A stretch of DNA of 23,484 bases from RUG14186 sp964644555 (GTDB lineage: Bacteria > Bacillota > Clostridia > Eubacteriales > Anaerofustaceae). Where the stretch lies: NCBI GenBank assembly GCA_964644555.1, contig CAZXWI010000015.1:1-23484 (forward strand), read 5' to 3'. Below are positions 1-7,071 of the stretch, piece after piece. Below the pieces are notes generated by a model that was given only the letters and a program-made list of their open reading frames with translations, was not told the DNA's origin and searched no databases. Position numbers and translations under genes: made by a program. Every line of letters starts with the position of its first letter. The first letter of the stretch is position 1.

Positions 1-330
1 GATTGTAACCGTGCATTAAAGTTCTATAGTGATATGTTTGGTTTTCAACTGCTTCAAGACAACGATGGAAATATGGAATTGACAAATAATTTATATTTAC
101 AGGAATTGGGGTATTGGGAACAATTCACGAAGAGAAGAATAATTTCAAACAGTAATCAGTCTGAATTATATTTTGAAGAGTCTGATATAGAACAATTTGT
201 AGAACGTCTTGAGACACTTTACCCTGAAACAGAATATGTCAATCGCTTGATGACACACAGTTGGGGACAAAAGGTGGTCAGATTCTATGACCCTGACGGT
301 AATCTGATTGAAGTCGGAACACCTGTTTAA
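1..330 (+). CDS. VOC (glyoxalase/bleomycin-resistance) family protein, 5'-truncated by the window
   Basis: The reading frame is open from base 1 (frame starts D-C-N-R-A-L-K-F-Y) to the TAA at 328-330, so the true start lies outside the window; 109 residues are visible. The opening ALKFYSDMFGFQL and the closing FYDPDGNLIEVGTPV are hallmarks of one betaalphabetabetabeta module of the vicinal-oxygen-chelate fold: 'FY...GF' in the first helix/strand and 'DPDGNLIEV' with the metal-ligand Glu at the end. Family members include glyoxalase I, fosfomycin/bleomycin resistance proteins and dioxygenases; nothing here tells which substrate is used. Length fits a single-domain VOC protein of about 115-125 residues, so only a few N-terminal residues are missing. 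The internal Met at base 34 is a poor start candidate because homology-like sequence precedes it. Confidence 0.85.
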   Translation, partial: DCNRALKFYSDMFGFQLLQDNDGNMELTNNLYLQELGYWEQFTKRRIISNSNQSELYFEESDIEQFVERLETLYPETEYVNRLMTHSWGQKVVRFYDPDGNLIEVGTPV

Positions 331-745
331 TCCATCTCGACAACTTCCAATTTATAGGATAGATATGTTCCCGACAACATAGTGAGTGGATTTGTTACCG
401 TCAACCCATGACATTAACGGCATTGTCTCGACCCATGTTGAGAGCGTAGTTCTGCTGTTGCGAGCGTAGGCGAGGCGAGAGGAAACAGTCTGTTTGCTGT
501 CAAAGCAAGCCCAATAAATCAAAGGTTTCTGCGATTTCGGAAGAAAAATGGATGTGTATATCTGTTTCCCAAAAGTGGGTATGATGGAATTGATAATCCC
601 AAGGGGATAAGCAGCTTAGAAGAGAAGGGATATCTTTTGGTGTAAGGCTATTATTTTACGAAAAAATAAAATGACGCACCAATGACAACTGAATTGATGA
701 AAATATGCTATAATGAATTTACAAATGAAATAACAGAAAGTAAAA
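331..745. other. Intergenic stretch with probable decayed coding debris
   Basis: There is no intact gene in these 415 bases. Bases about 386-517 contain one frame reading HVESVVLLLRA, an in-frame TAG at 467-469, then EETVCLLSKQAQ and TAA. Both pieces resemble the 'HVE(T/C)V(V/C)LL' end of RlmD/RumA-type uracil methyltransferases, repeated. A second frame from about 541 to the TAA at 643-645 reads with protein-like composition (VYLFPKSGYDGIDNPKG, then SSLEEKGYLLV). The GC-rich patch around 455-480 differs from its surroundings. I read the region as remnants of genes, possibly the edge of an old mobile element, but no terminal repeats or integrase are visible. The last 60 bases hold the promoter of the next gene. 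Confidence 0.4.
706..714 (+). promoter_or_regulatory. Probable extended -10 promoter of the alkyltransferase gene
   Basis: TGCTATAAT at 706-714 is a perfect extended -10 element 31 bases before the ATG at 746. No good -35 hexamer sits 16-18 bases upstream, which is tolerable for an extended -10 promoter. The ribosome binding site that follows is weak (AGAAAG). Confidence 0.5.
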
Positions 746-1285
746 ATGAAATATAAATGTACATACAAAACTCCAGAAGGATTTTCAAATATCATCATGA
801 ACAGTGATAATGGAAAATTGACTGGCTTATGGTTTGAAGGCTCAAGAGATACATCAAAACATCTACTTGATTGTGAAGAGAATGATTTAGCAATATTTAG
901 AGAGACAAGTCATTGGTTAGATATTTATTTTAGTGGTAAAGTCCCAGATTTTGTGCCATATTATGAAATAAAAAATCTCACACCATTTCGCCAGAAAGTC
1001 ATTGAGATAATGAATACGATTCCATTTGGAGAGATATTAACATACAACGACATAGCAAAAATAATTGCAAAAGAAAGAAAAATAGATCGGATGTCAGCTC
1101 AAGCAGTAGGCGGAGCAGTTGGATGGAATCCCATCTGTATTATTATACCATGTCATAGAGTAGTCGGAGTAAATGGGAATCTAACAGGTTATAGCGGCGG
1201 TATGCAAAACAAAATTGCCTTATTAAAGCACGAAAAAAATGATATGACAAAATATTTATTACCTAAAAACTATTGTTTTTATTAA
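746..1285 (+). CDS. ogt: Methylated-DNA--protein-cysteine S-methyltransferase (Ogt/MGMT type)
   Basis: Suicide DNA repair enzyme that moves the alkyl group from O6-alkylguanine (or O4-alkylthymine) to its own cysteine. The 179-residue product shows the conserved catalytic block IIIPCHRVVGVNG with the acceptor Cys136 in PCHR, followed by LTGYSGG and the 'K..LL..E' ending (IALLKHE). The helix-turn-helix region is seen as TPFRQKVIEIMNTIPFGEILTYNDIA, preceded by a degenerate N-terminal ribonuclease-like domain (residues 1-80), the normal order for Ogt. An extra tail of about 15 residues follows the usual end. It stands alone, with its own extended -10 promoter and a terminator downstream. Start at 746 is the only sensible Met, although its ribosome binding site is poor. 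Family assignment is firm; codon use is more A/T-rich than in the core genes further right. Confidence 0.95.
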   Translation: MKYKCTYKTPEGFSNIIMNSDNGKLTGLWFEGSRDTSKHLLDCEENDLAIFRETSHWLDIYFSGKVPDFVPYYEIKNLTPFRQKVIEIMNTIPFGEILTYNDIAKIIAKERKIDRMSAQAVGGAVGWNPICIIIPCHRVVGVNGNLTGYSGGMQNKIALLKHEKNDMTKYLLPKNYCFY

Positions 1286-1373
1286 TCAGGCGGTGTTAGC
1301 TAGTACATAGGTGAAAATATCAAATGCAGGCCGAATAGCCCTTTGGTGAATGAAAGATAATATAAATAAAGCT

Positions 1374-1400
1374 AAAAGGAGATTTTATAATCTCCTTTTT
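1374..1400 (+). terminator. Rho-independent terminator after the alkyltransferase gene
   Basis: A perfect 11-bp stem, AAAAGGAGATT (1374-1384) with AATCTCCTTTT (1389-1399), closes on a 4-base loop and runs into a T tract. It separates the alkyltransferase from the blaI-like operon. Confidence 0.85.
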
Positions 1401-1436
1401 GTTTGTCGAAAATATATTATCCCTTTATTAAAAGTA

Positions 1437-1465
1437 TTGCATTATGTTGTCTACTGTGGTAGACT
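1437..1465 (+). promoter_or_regulatory. Promoter of the BlaI/M56 operon
   Basis: TTGCAT (1437-1442), a 17-base spacer and TAGACT (1460-1465) form a plausible sigma-A promoter. The first inverted repeat (1449-1464) lies in the spacer and over the -10, so repressor bound there would exclude polymerase. A GGAG ribosome binding site at 1493-1496 precedes the ATG at 1502. Confidence 0.6.
1449..1464. promoter_or_regulatory. Operator 1 for the BlaI-type repressor
   Basis: GTCTACTGTGGTAGAC is a perfect 6-bp inverted repeat around 4 bases, overlapping the -10 of the operon promoter. BlaI/MecI repressors bind such TAC/GTA dyads upstream of their own gene. A near-identical copy follows 23 bp downstream. 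Confidence 0.75.
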
Positions 1466-1471
1466 TGTATT

Positions 1472-1487
1472 GTCTAATGTTGTAGAC
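1472..1487. promoter_or_regulatory. Operator 2 for the BlaI-type repressor
   Basis: GTCTAATGTTGTAGAC repeats operator 1 with the same outer GTCTA/TAGAC arms. The centre-to-centre distance to operator 1 is 23 bp, about two helical turns, so two repressor dimers could sit on the same face. Confidence 0.75.
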
Positions 1488-1501
1488 AGAATGGAGCGTA
1501 T

Positions 1502-1873
1502 ATGGAAATTCCGAAGATACATGAAAGTGAATATCGATTTTGTTTGATTATGTGGGAGTACGAACCAATCAGTGCAGCAGAATTGGTAAAACTTTGCCAA
1601 GAAAAATTAGGCTGGAAACGAACCACCACCTATACGGTAATTAAAAGGTTAGGGGAGAGGAATGTATTAAAAAACGATAATGGCATTATCACCTCGTTGG
1701 TTTCAAAGGATGAGGCACAGTCTTATGAGATAGATACACTGCTGAAAAATAGATTTGAAGGTTCTCTTCCTGCTTTTATTGCCGCATTTACGAACCGACA
1801 TGATATAAGCGATGATGACCTTGACGAAGTAGAACGCATGATAGAGCAAATCAGGAAAGGGAATAAACAATGA
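1502..1873 (+). CDS. blaI: BlaI/MecI/CopY-family transcriptional repressor
   Basis: A 123-residue winged-helix repressor. The N-terminal half (ISAAELVKLCQEKLGWKRTTTYTVIKRLGER, residues about 20-55) is the family signature, with W-K-R-T-T-x-Y-T-V in the recognition helix and a wing ending in GIITSLVS. The C-terminal helices (FIAAFTNRHDISDDDLDEVERMIEQ) form the dimerisation part; in MecI/BlaI the site cleaved on induction is in this region. Its stop overlaps the ATG of the M56 protease by four bases (ATGA), so the two are translationally coupled, the usual repressor-sensor pairing. Two inverted repeats upstream make autoregulation very likely. The symbol is given for family, not for a proven beta-lactam role. 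Confidence 0.93.
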   Translation: MEIPKIHESEYRFCLIMWEYEPISAAELVKLCQEKLGWKRTTTYTVIKRLGERNVLKNDNGIITSLVSKDEAQSYEIDTLLKNRFEGSLPAFIAAFTNRHDISDDDLDEVERMIEQIRKGNKQ

Positions 1874-3906
1874 GTGAACTTTTTTTGAATGTTGTTAACA
1901 TGAGCATATCCGCAAGCCGTATAATTTTGGCGGTAATGCTATTAAGGCTTATTTTTAGGAGTTTACCGAAAGGAATAAACATCATTCTTTGGGCTGCTGC
2001 TGCAATTAGGCTTATACTTCCGTTTTCTATTGAGAGTGTTTTGAGCTTGATGCCGAAAGAAGATATGATTTCGCTCGATTACACCATTGCTCCGCATCTT
2101 GGTGGGCAAGTTATAATTAATAATGTGATTAACCAAAATTTGGATAAACAATCGGGTAATATTGTAGGTTCAACGGCAATAACAGTTGATTCGGTGTTTA
2201 TCATTTCTGTAATTTGGCTTACGGTAGTTCTTGCAATGATTATTTACGCTGCTATAAGCTATGTCAGATTACAAGGAAGAATTGATACCGCAATACTTTA
2301 TAAAGACAATATATACCTTAGTGAAAATGTAATATCGCCGTTTGTTTTAGGCATTATAAAGCCGAGGATTTATTTACCGTTTAATATTGATGATGCGGAT
2401 TCTAAATATGTTATAGCACACGAAAAAGCCCATATCAGCCGCAGGGATCATTGGTGGAAATTTATCGGATTTTTAATTTTGATTATTCATTGGTTCAATC
2501 CTTTGGTATGGATATCTTATAAATTATTCTGCTGTGATATTGAGCTTGCGTGCGATGAAAAAGTAATTAAGGATTTAGAAAATGATAGTAAAGCTGATTA
2601 CACAGAAGCACTTGTTGCTTGCAGTGTTAATAAAAATATCGGATCGCTTTGCCCTTTATCGTTCGGAGAGGTGGGTGTAAAACAAAGAGTGAAGTCCATA
2701 ATGAATTATAAAAAGCCTCAATTTTGGGGGATTTTAATATCGGTTGTAGTGTGCGTTATCGTTTGCATATGTTTTCTTACCGACCCTGTAAAAAGGAGCT
2801 TTGATATAAAAGTGGTTATTCCGCCAGAAAATACCGATGAAATCGTGTATGCAGATGAGATGATAATTCCGAAAGGGAATTATGTTAAAATCACTACAGG
2901 TTTGGGTTTAGGCGACTGCGAAGTGGTTTTTGTGCCGCAGGTTAGCGAAAATGAAAATTTGGAAAATATTTCTTCATACTTAACTCCCGGCATGAGCGTA
3001 AAGCTTAAAACTCACTCCGGAATGTTGTATAAGGTAGGAATCAAAGCGGAAAACAACTTGGAAATAGACAAAACCGTTTATTTGAAAGTGGAAAATGTTG
3101 ATGTGCAAATTTCACATATTGCCGAAATACTAAAATGGGTGGATTTTTCGGGTGATTATTCTCAAATAGATCGGGAAAATGAAATGAGTATATCATTAAA
3201 GGAAATTCCCAATGTAACCTTTACTTACACACCGAAAATGATAGTGGCGCACAATAATTTTGATGATTCAGATATGAATGGGCATACCATACTCATTTCG
3301 GGCAACCCCATATGGAATGTATATTTTGCGGATTTCACAGGGGATAACATTGCGGATATAGTAGCTTCGTATAATGAGAGCGAAAATGATTCAAGCCGCA
3401 GTGTTATAATATATGATTATGCTAATTCGGCAAGTTATAAATTGAGCAGTAGTAAAGAGTATGATTACTACTTACGAATGGATTATGCCGATGGATATTT
3501 ATATGTTGATAAAAAGATATATAACAGCGATCATTTTGTATCATCGGGTAGGCTCGTATATAAAGATAACTTTATTCAAATAGAAGAAAATGATATTTCG
3601 CTTGAGAATCCCAATCCGAGATACTATTTGAATATAGGTATTGAAGGAATAAGTCATATAGAAATTCATATGCCAAATTCAAGCGAAGGATTTGAAAATG
3701 CCGATGGAAGTGAGTTTAAGGTGGGGGATAGATTTTGGCTTGAAAGCCTAGATGGGTACAGTGACCTTCGAGGAGTTGAAATAATCGCAAGAAATAAAAG
3801 CGGTGAAGTAATCTATTTTAAGTCGGTTGAAGATATAAAAGAAAACGAAGGTGTAGTAAATATTAGCGATAAAGAGATACAAGTTACTACGGATATATAC
3901 CGATAA
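1870..3906 (+). CDS. M56-family (BlaR1/MecR1-like) membrane metallopeptidase sensor with a non-PBP extracellular region
   Basis: The 678-residue product begins with the BlaR1-type membrane protease: transmembrane segments near 8-25, 35-52 and 100-130, then the gluzincin zinc site H184-E-K-A-H188 and the third ligand E225 in CDIELACDE, followed by a further membrane segment at about 284-304. In BlaR1, ligand sensing outside triggers this protease, leading to cleavage of the BlaI repressor encoded just upstream. Unlike BlaR1 the outer part (about 305-678) has no penicillin-binding SxxK/KTG arrangement that I can see. It opens with a beta-rich segment (VVIPPENTDEIVYADE) and contains ADFTGDNIADIVASY, which resembles an FG-GAP/VCBS calcium-loop repeat. 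The inducer is therefore unlikely to be a beta-lactam bound in the classic way and is unknown. Transcription is from the operator-controlled promoter before the repressor gene. Confidence 0.88.
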   Translation: MSELFLNVVNMSISASRIILAVMLLRLIFRSLPKGINIILWAAAAIRLILPFSIESVLSLMPKEDMISLDYTIAPHLGGQVIINNVINQNLDKQSGNIVGSTAITVDSVFIISVIWLTVVLAMIIYAAISYVRLQGRIDTAILYKDNIYLSENVISPFVLGIIKPRIYLPFNIDDADSKYVIAHEKAHISRRDHWWKFIGFLILIIHWFNPLVWISYKLFCCDIELACDEKVIKDLENDSKADYTEALVACSVNKNIGSLCPLSFGEVGVKQRVKSIMNYKKPQFWGILISVVVCVIVCICFLTDPVKRSFDIKVVIPPENTDEIVYADEMIIPKGNYVKITTGLGLGDCEVVFVPQVSENENLENISSYLTPGMSVKLKTHSGMLYKVGIKAENNLEIDKTVYLKVENVDVQISHIAEILKWVDFSGDYSQIDRENEMSISLKEIPNVTFTYTPKMIVAHNNFDDSDMNGHTILISGNPIWNVYFADFTGDNIADIVASYNESENDSSRSVIIYDYANSASYKLSSSKEYDYYLRMDYADGYLYVDKKIYNSDHFVSSGRLVYKDNFIQIEENDISLENPNPRYYLNIGIEGISHIEIHMPNSSEGFENADGSEFKVGDRFWLESLDGYSDLRGVEIIARNKSGEVIYFKSVEDIKENEGVVNISDKEIQVTTDIYR

Positions 3907-3931
3907 AATTTGATTTGATAATATAATAAGA

Positions 3932-3958
3932 GGCAATGCTTAAGTGCATTGCCCCTTT
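3932..3958. terminator. Hairpin terminator between the convergent M56 gene and clpB
   Basis: GGCAATGC (3932-3939) pairs perfectly with GCATTGCC (3946-3953) around a 6-base loop, followed on the plus strand by CCTTTGTTTTG. The T-rich side favours plus-strand termination; on the minus strand the same stem may serve clpB with a weaker tract. Confidence 0.65.
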
Positions 3959-3971
3959 GTTTTGTAAAATA

Positions 3972-6566
3972 TTAAGCAAAGAACAAATTGTAGTAATCTG
4001 CATCTATTGTGATTTCGCTTCCCGGAGAGGGAGCTTTTTCTATGATGAGCTTTGCTATCATGGTTTCGACATTATGCTGAATGAATCTCTTAAGAGGTCT
4101 TGCACCGTAGATTGGGTCATAACCGTTGTCTACAATGAAGTCTTTTGCTCTGTCGGTAAGGGTGAGTTTAAGGTCTTTTTCTTCAAGGCGTTCTTTAAGC
4201 GATTTAAGAGATATCTCCATTATTTGATACATCTCTTCTTTGGTAAGTGGTTTGAAGCACACTATTTCGTCGATTCTGTTTAAGAATTCGGGACGGAAAT
4301 GGGATTTTAGCAAATCGTTTACATTTTCCTTGGCTTTTTCGCTGATATTGCCTTTTTTGTCGATTCCGTCAAGTAAATATTCGCTTCCTAAGTTTGATGT
4401 CATTATTATTATGGTGTTTTTGAAGTTTATTTTGTTGCCTTGGGAATCCGTAACATGTCCATCGTCGAATATCTGAAGCATTATGTTGAATACATCGGCA
4501 TGGGCTTTTTCTATTTCATCAAAGAGGACTACGCTGTATGGGTGAGTGCGGACTGCTTCCGTCAGCTGACCGCCTTCGTCATATCCGACATATCCCGGAG
4601 GAGCTCCGATAAGTCTTGATACGGAGAATTTTTCCATATATTCACTCATATCAATTCTTATCAAGTTCTTTTCGTCATCGAAAAGCGTTTCGGCAACGGA
4701 TTTTGCAAGTTCGGTTTTACCTACACCGGTAGGCCCTAAGAACATGAATGTGCCTATGGGTTTATTCGGGTTTTGAATACCTGCTCTGGAGCGAAGAATT
4801 GCTTCCGAAACGAGCTTAACGGCTTCGTCTTGACCGATAACTCTTTGGTGCAGGGTGTTTTCTATATTCATCAGTTTGTGTCGTTCGCTTTCCACAAGCT
4901 TGGAGGCAGGAATTCCTGTCCATTTTTCGACAACATGAGCGATTTCATCCTCGGTTACCTTATCTCTTAGGAGTGTGGATTCTGACTGCTTAGGCTGCAT
5001 TTTTTCGGCTTCTTCCAGTTTAGATTGAATTTCGGGAAGCTTGCCGTATTTTAATTCGGCGGCTTTTTCAAGGTTGTAATCTCGTTGAGCCGTTTCGATT
5101 TGAGCGTTAATGCTCTCCAGCTCCTCTCTTAATTTTTGCACAAGCTGTATGGAATCTTTTTCGGACTGCCACTGTTTGTGCATTTTCTCGAATTCGGCTT
5201 GGAGCTGTTCTTTTTCTGTTTTGATTTCTTCGAGATGCTCTGCGGCTGAGGCATCCTCGTCTTTTTTAAGAGCGGTTTCTTCGATTTCAAGCTGCATTAT
5301 TTGACGGGATATCGTATCGAGTTCGCTCGGCATGGAATCCATTTCGGTACGCACCATGGCGCAAGCTTCATCGATAAGATCTATTGCTTTATCGGGAAGA
5401 AATCTGTCTGTGATATATCTATCCGACATTTCGGCTGCTTCAATGAGCGCTCCGTCGGTTATTTTGACACCGTGGAATACTTCGTATCGTTCGGAAAGTC
5501 CTCTTAATATAGATATGGTATCTTCTATAGAAGGTTCGTCAACTCTAACGGGCTGGAAACGTCTTTCGAGAGCCGGATCCTTTTCGATATATTTTCTGTA
5601 TTCGTCTGTGGTAGTTGCGCCTATACAGTGGAGTTCTCCTCTTGCGAGCATTGGTTTAAGAAGGTTACTTGCGTCCATAGAGCCTTCGGTTTTGCCTGCT
5701 CCGACAATCGTATGAAGCTCATCTATAAAAAGGATTATTTCGCCGTTGCTTTTTTGTATTTCGTTAAGAACTGCTTTTAATCTTTCTTCGAATTCGCCTC
5801 TGAATTTTGCTCCTGCAATCAATGCACCCATATCAAGGGAAAATATTGTCTTGTTTTTGAGGCTTGCCGGAACATCTCCTGCAACGATACGAAGAGCAAG
5901 CCCCTCGACTATTGCAGTTTTGCCGACACCGGGTTCGCCGATAAGTACGGGGTTGTTTTTGGTTTTTCGTGATAAAATCATTATTACATTTCTGATTTCT
6001 TCGCTTCTGCCTATAACGGGTTCAAGTTTATTATCCCGTGCCGCCTGTACCAAATCGCGACCGTATTTTTCCAAAACATTGTATGTGTCCTCGGGGTTAT
6101 CGGAAGTTACTTTTGTATTGCCTCTTACAAGGGCGAGAGCTTTTAAAAATTCCGTATCGGTGAGGTTATATTTATCGAATGTCTTTTTAAGTGAGTCTTT
6201 TGCAAGCTGAATAAGGCTTAAGAAGATATGCTCCACCGAAACGAAGTCATCTTTCATTTGGGTTGCTTTTGTTTCCGCAAGTTCTAGCACCGCTTGAGTT
6301 TGTTGAGAGATAAGCACTTTATTTGCGTCAATCGTAGAAGCTTTTACATTGGGAAAGCTTTTTATAAGATGCATCAAATCTTTTGATATTGCATTAGAGT
6401 CGATTCCTTCTTTTGATAGAACTTGTCCTATTATGCCGTCTTTTTGATTGATAAGTTCGTATGCCAAATGTTCCGGTTCTATTTGTGCGTTATTATTATC
6501 GCAGCACAAACTTTGCGCCTTTTGAATTGCATCTACGGATTTTTGCGTAAATCTTTGTATATTCAT
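3972..6566 (-). CDS. clpB: ATP-dependent disaggregase chaperone ClpB
   Basis: Hexameric AAA+ chaperone of the cytosol that, with DnaK, threads aggregated proteins through its pore. The 864 residues match full-length ClpB (about 860). Order: Clp N-domain (1-150), NBD1 with Walker A GEPGVGKT (210-217) and Walker B IILFIDELH, the long coiled-coil M-domain (about 410-530, e.g. KTEKEQLQAEFEKMHKQWQ) that distinguishes ClpB from ClpA/ClpC, then NBD2 with Walker A GPTGVGKT (611-618) and sensor region GARPLKRFIQ. No IGF/IGL-type ClpP loop is evident. Start at 6566 follows a strong GGAGGTG. A TATAAT lies at 6608-6613 (minus strand) but the -35 is poor (GCTCGA), and I found no CIRCE (TTAGCACTC dyad) or CtsR heptad repeats, so heat control is not explained by the visible DNA. 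Divergent from secG. Confidence 0.97.
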   Translation of the reverse strand: MNIQRFTQKSVDAIQKAQSLCCDNNNAQIEPEHLAYELINQKDGIIGQVLSKEGIDSNAISKDLMHLIKSFPNVKASTIDANKVLISQQTQAVLELAETKATQMKDDFVSVEHIFLSLIQLAKDSLKKTFDKYNLTDTEFLKALALVRGNTKVTSDNPEDTYNVLEKYGRDLVQAARDNKLEPVIGRSEEIRNVIMILSRKTKNNPVLIGEPGVGKTAIVEGLALRIVAGDVPASLKNKTIFSLDMGALIAGAKFRGEFEERLKAVLNEIQKSNGEIILFIDELHTIVGAGKTEGSMDASNLLKPMLARGELHCIGATTTDEYRKYIEKDPALERRFQPVRVDEPSIEDTISILRGLSERYEVFHGVKITDGALIEAAEMSDRYITDRFLPDKAIDLIDEACAMVRTEMDSMPSELDTISRQIMQLEIEETALKKDEDASAAEHLEEIKTEKEQLQAEFEKMHKQWQSEKDSIQLVQKLREELESINAQIETAQRDYNLEKAAELKYGKLPEIQSKLEEAEKMQPKQSESTLLRDKVTEDEIAHVVEKWTGIPASKLVESERHKLMNIENTLHQRVIGQDEAVKLVSEAILRSRAGIQNPNKPIGTFMFLGPTGVGKTELAKSVAETLFDDEKNLIRIDMSEYMEKFSVSRLIGAPPGYVGYDEGGQLTEAVRTHPYSVVLFDEIEKAHADVFNIMLQIFDDGHVTDSQGNKINFKNTIIIMTSNLGSEYLLDGIDKKGNISEKAKENVNDLLKSHFRPEFLNRIDEIVCFKPLTKEEMYQIMEISLKSLKERLEEKDLKLTLTDRAKDFIVDNGYDPIYGARPLKRFIQHNVETMIAKLIIEKAPSPGSEITIDADYYNLFFA

Positions 6567-6641
6567 TAATAAACACCTCCGTTTATCATATTATTTTTAA
6601 CACAATTATTATACTATTGTCGATTAGATTTCGAGCAGTTA

Positions 6642-6669
6642 TAATTAAATAATAATCATAATTTAATTA
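6642..6669. repeat. AT-rich inverted repeat between clpB and secG
   Basis: TAATTAAAT (6642-6650) is the exact reverse complement of ATTTAATTA (6661-6669), with 10 bases between. It lies upstream of both divergent genes. It could be a regulator site or simply chance in very AT-rich DNA. Confidence 0.35.
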
Positions 6670-6748
6670 CAAAATTAAAACTTAGTACAAAATAATGCAA
6701 AAAAGATGATTTTGAAAGCAAAATTTAAATAAAATTGTATGCCATGGT

Positions 6749-6776
6749 TTGACATGGCGAAATTTTATGATATAAT
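6749..6776 (+). promoter_or_regulatory. Promoter of the secG-hppA operon
   Basis: TTGACA (6749-6754), a 16-base spacer and TATAAT (6771-6776): both hexamers perfect. Placed 33 bases before the secG ATG, which has ACGGAGG as ribosome binding site. Confidence 0.85.
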
Positions 6777-6808
6777 TCATCTGTTATAATATAACGGAGG
6801 ATTGTGAA

Positions 6809-7039
6809 ATGCAAATGTTTTTGGCTATTTTAGCCTTAATAGTAAGTTTGGTACTTATCGTATCGGTAATTTTGCAGGACGGCAAAGATGCCGGAATGGG
6901 AAGTGCATTCGGTGCGGATGAAAAGCTTTTCGGCAAAACCGCAGCTAAAGGCTTGCAGGCTACTCTTCAAAGAATCACGGTAGTTTCTGCAGTCATTTTT
7001 ATGCTCGTTATCTTTATCATGGGCGTAATGTTCAGATAA
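6809..7039 (+). CDS. secG: Preprotein translocase subunit SecG
   Basis: Small third subunit of the SecYEG channel, in the cytoplasmic membrane, aiding SecA-driven export. The 76 residues have the standard plan: TM1 (about 3-22), the conserved cytoplasmic loop VILQDGKDAGMGSAFGAD (family consensus 'VLLQxGKGxGLSxAFGG'), a short link KTAAKGLQATLQRIT, and TM2 (about 52-74). Length is typical. It is the first gene after a consensus promoter, and hppA follows 32 bases later with no terminator between, so the two are probably co-transcribed. In many Firmicutes secG is followed by rnr and smpB; here it is not. Confidence 0.95.
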   Translation: MQMFLAILALIVSLVLIVSVILQDGKDAGMGSAFGADEKLFGKTAAKGLQATLQRITVVSAVIFMLVIFIMGVMFR

Positions 7040-7071
7040 AAATAAAAAATTTTAGGGGGTAAATCTAAAAA

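Noticed and set aside
1350..1547. Small open frame crossing the terminator and the BlaI operators
   Set aside because: It would run through a perfect terminator hairpin, the promoter and both operators and overlap the blaI start; Lys/Tyr/Val-rich with no domain.
1870..3906. Calling the M56 protein a beta-lactam sensor (BlaR1)
   Set aside because: The protease half fits, but the outer region shows no penicillin-binding motifs and no beta-lactamase gene is adjacent.
5332..6210. Plus-strand open frames opposite clpB (including 12969-13595 and 14097-14585 opposite valS)
   Set aside because: ClpB and ValRS on the minus strand are unambiguous full-length genes; the opposite frames are compositional artefacts.
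6567..6808. CIRCE or CtsR heat-shock operators upstream of clpB
   Set aside because: Neither the TTAGCACTC/GAGTGCTAA dyad nor tandem GGTCAAA-type heptads are present; only an AT-rich inverted repeat is seen.
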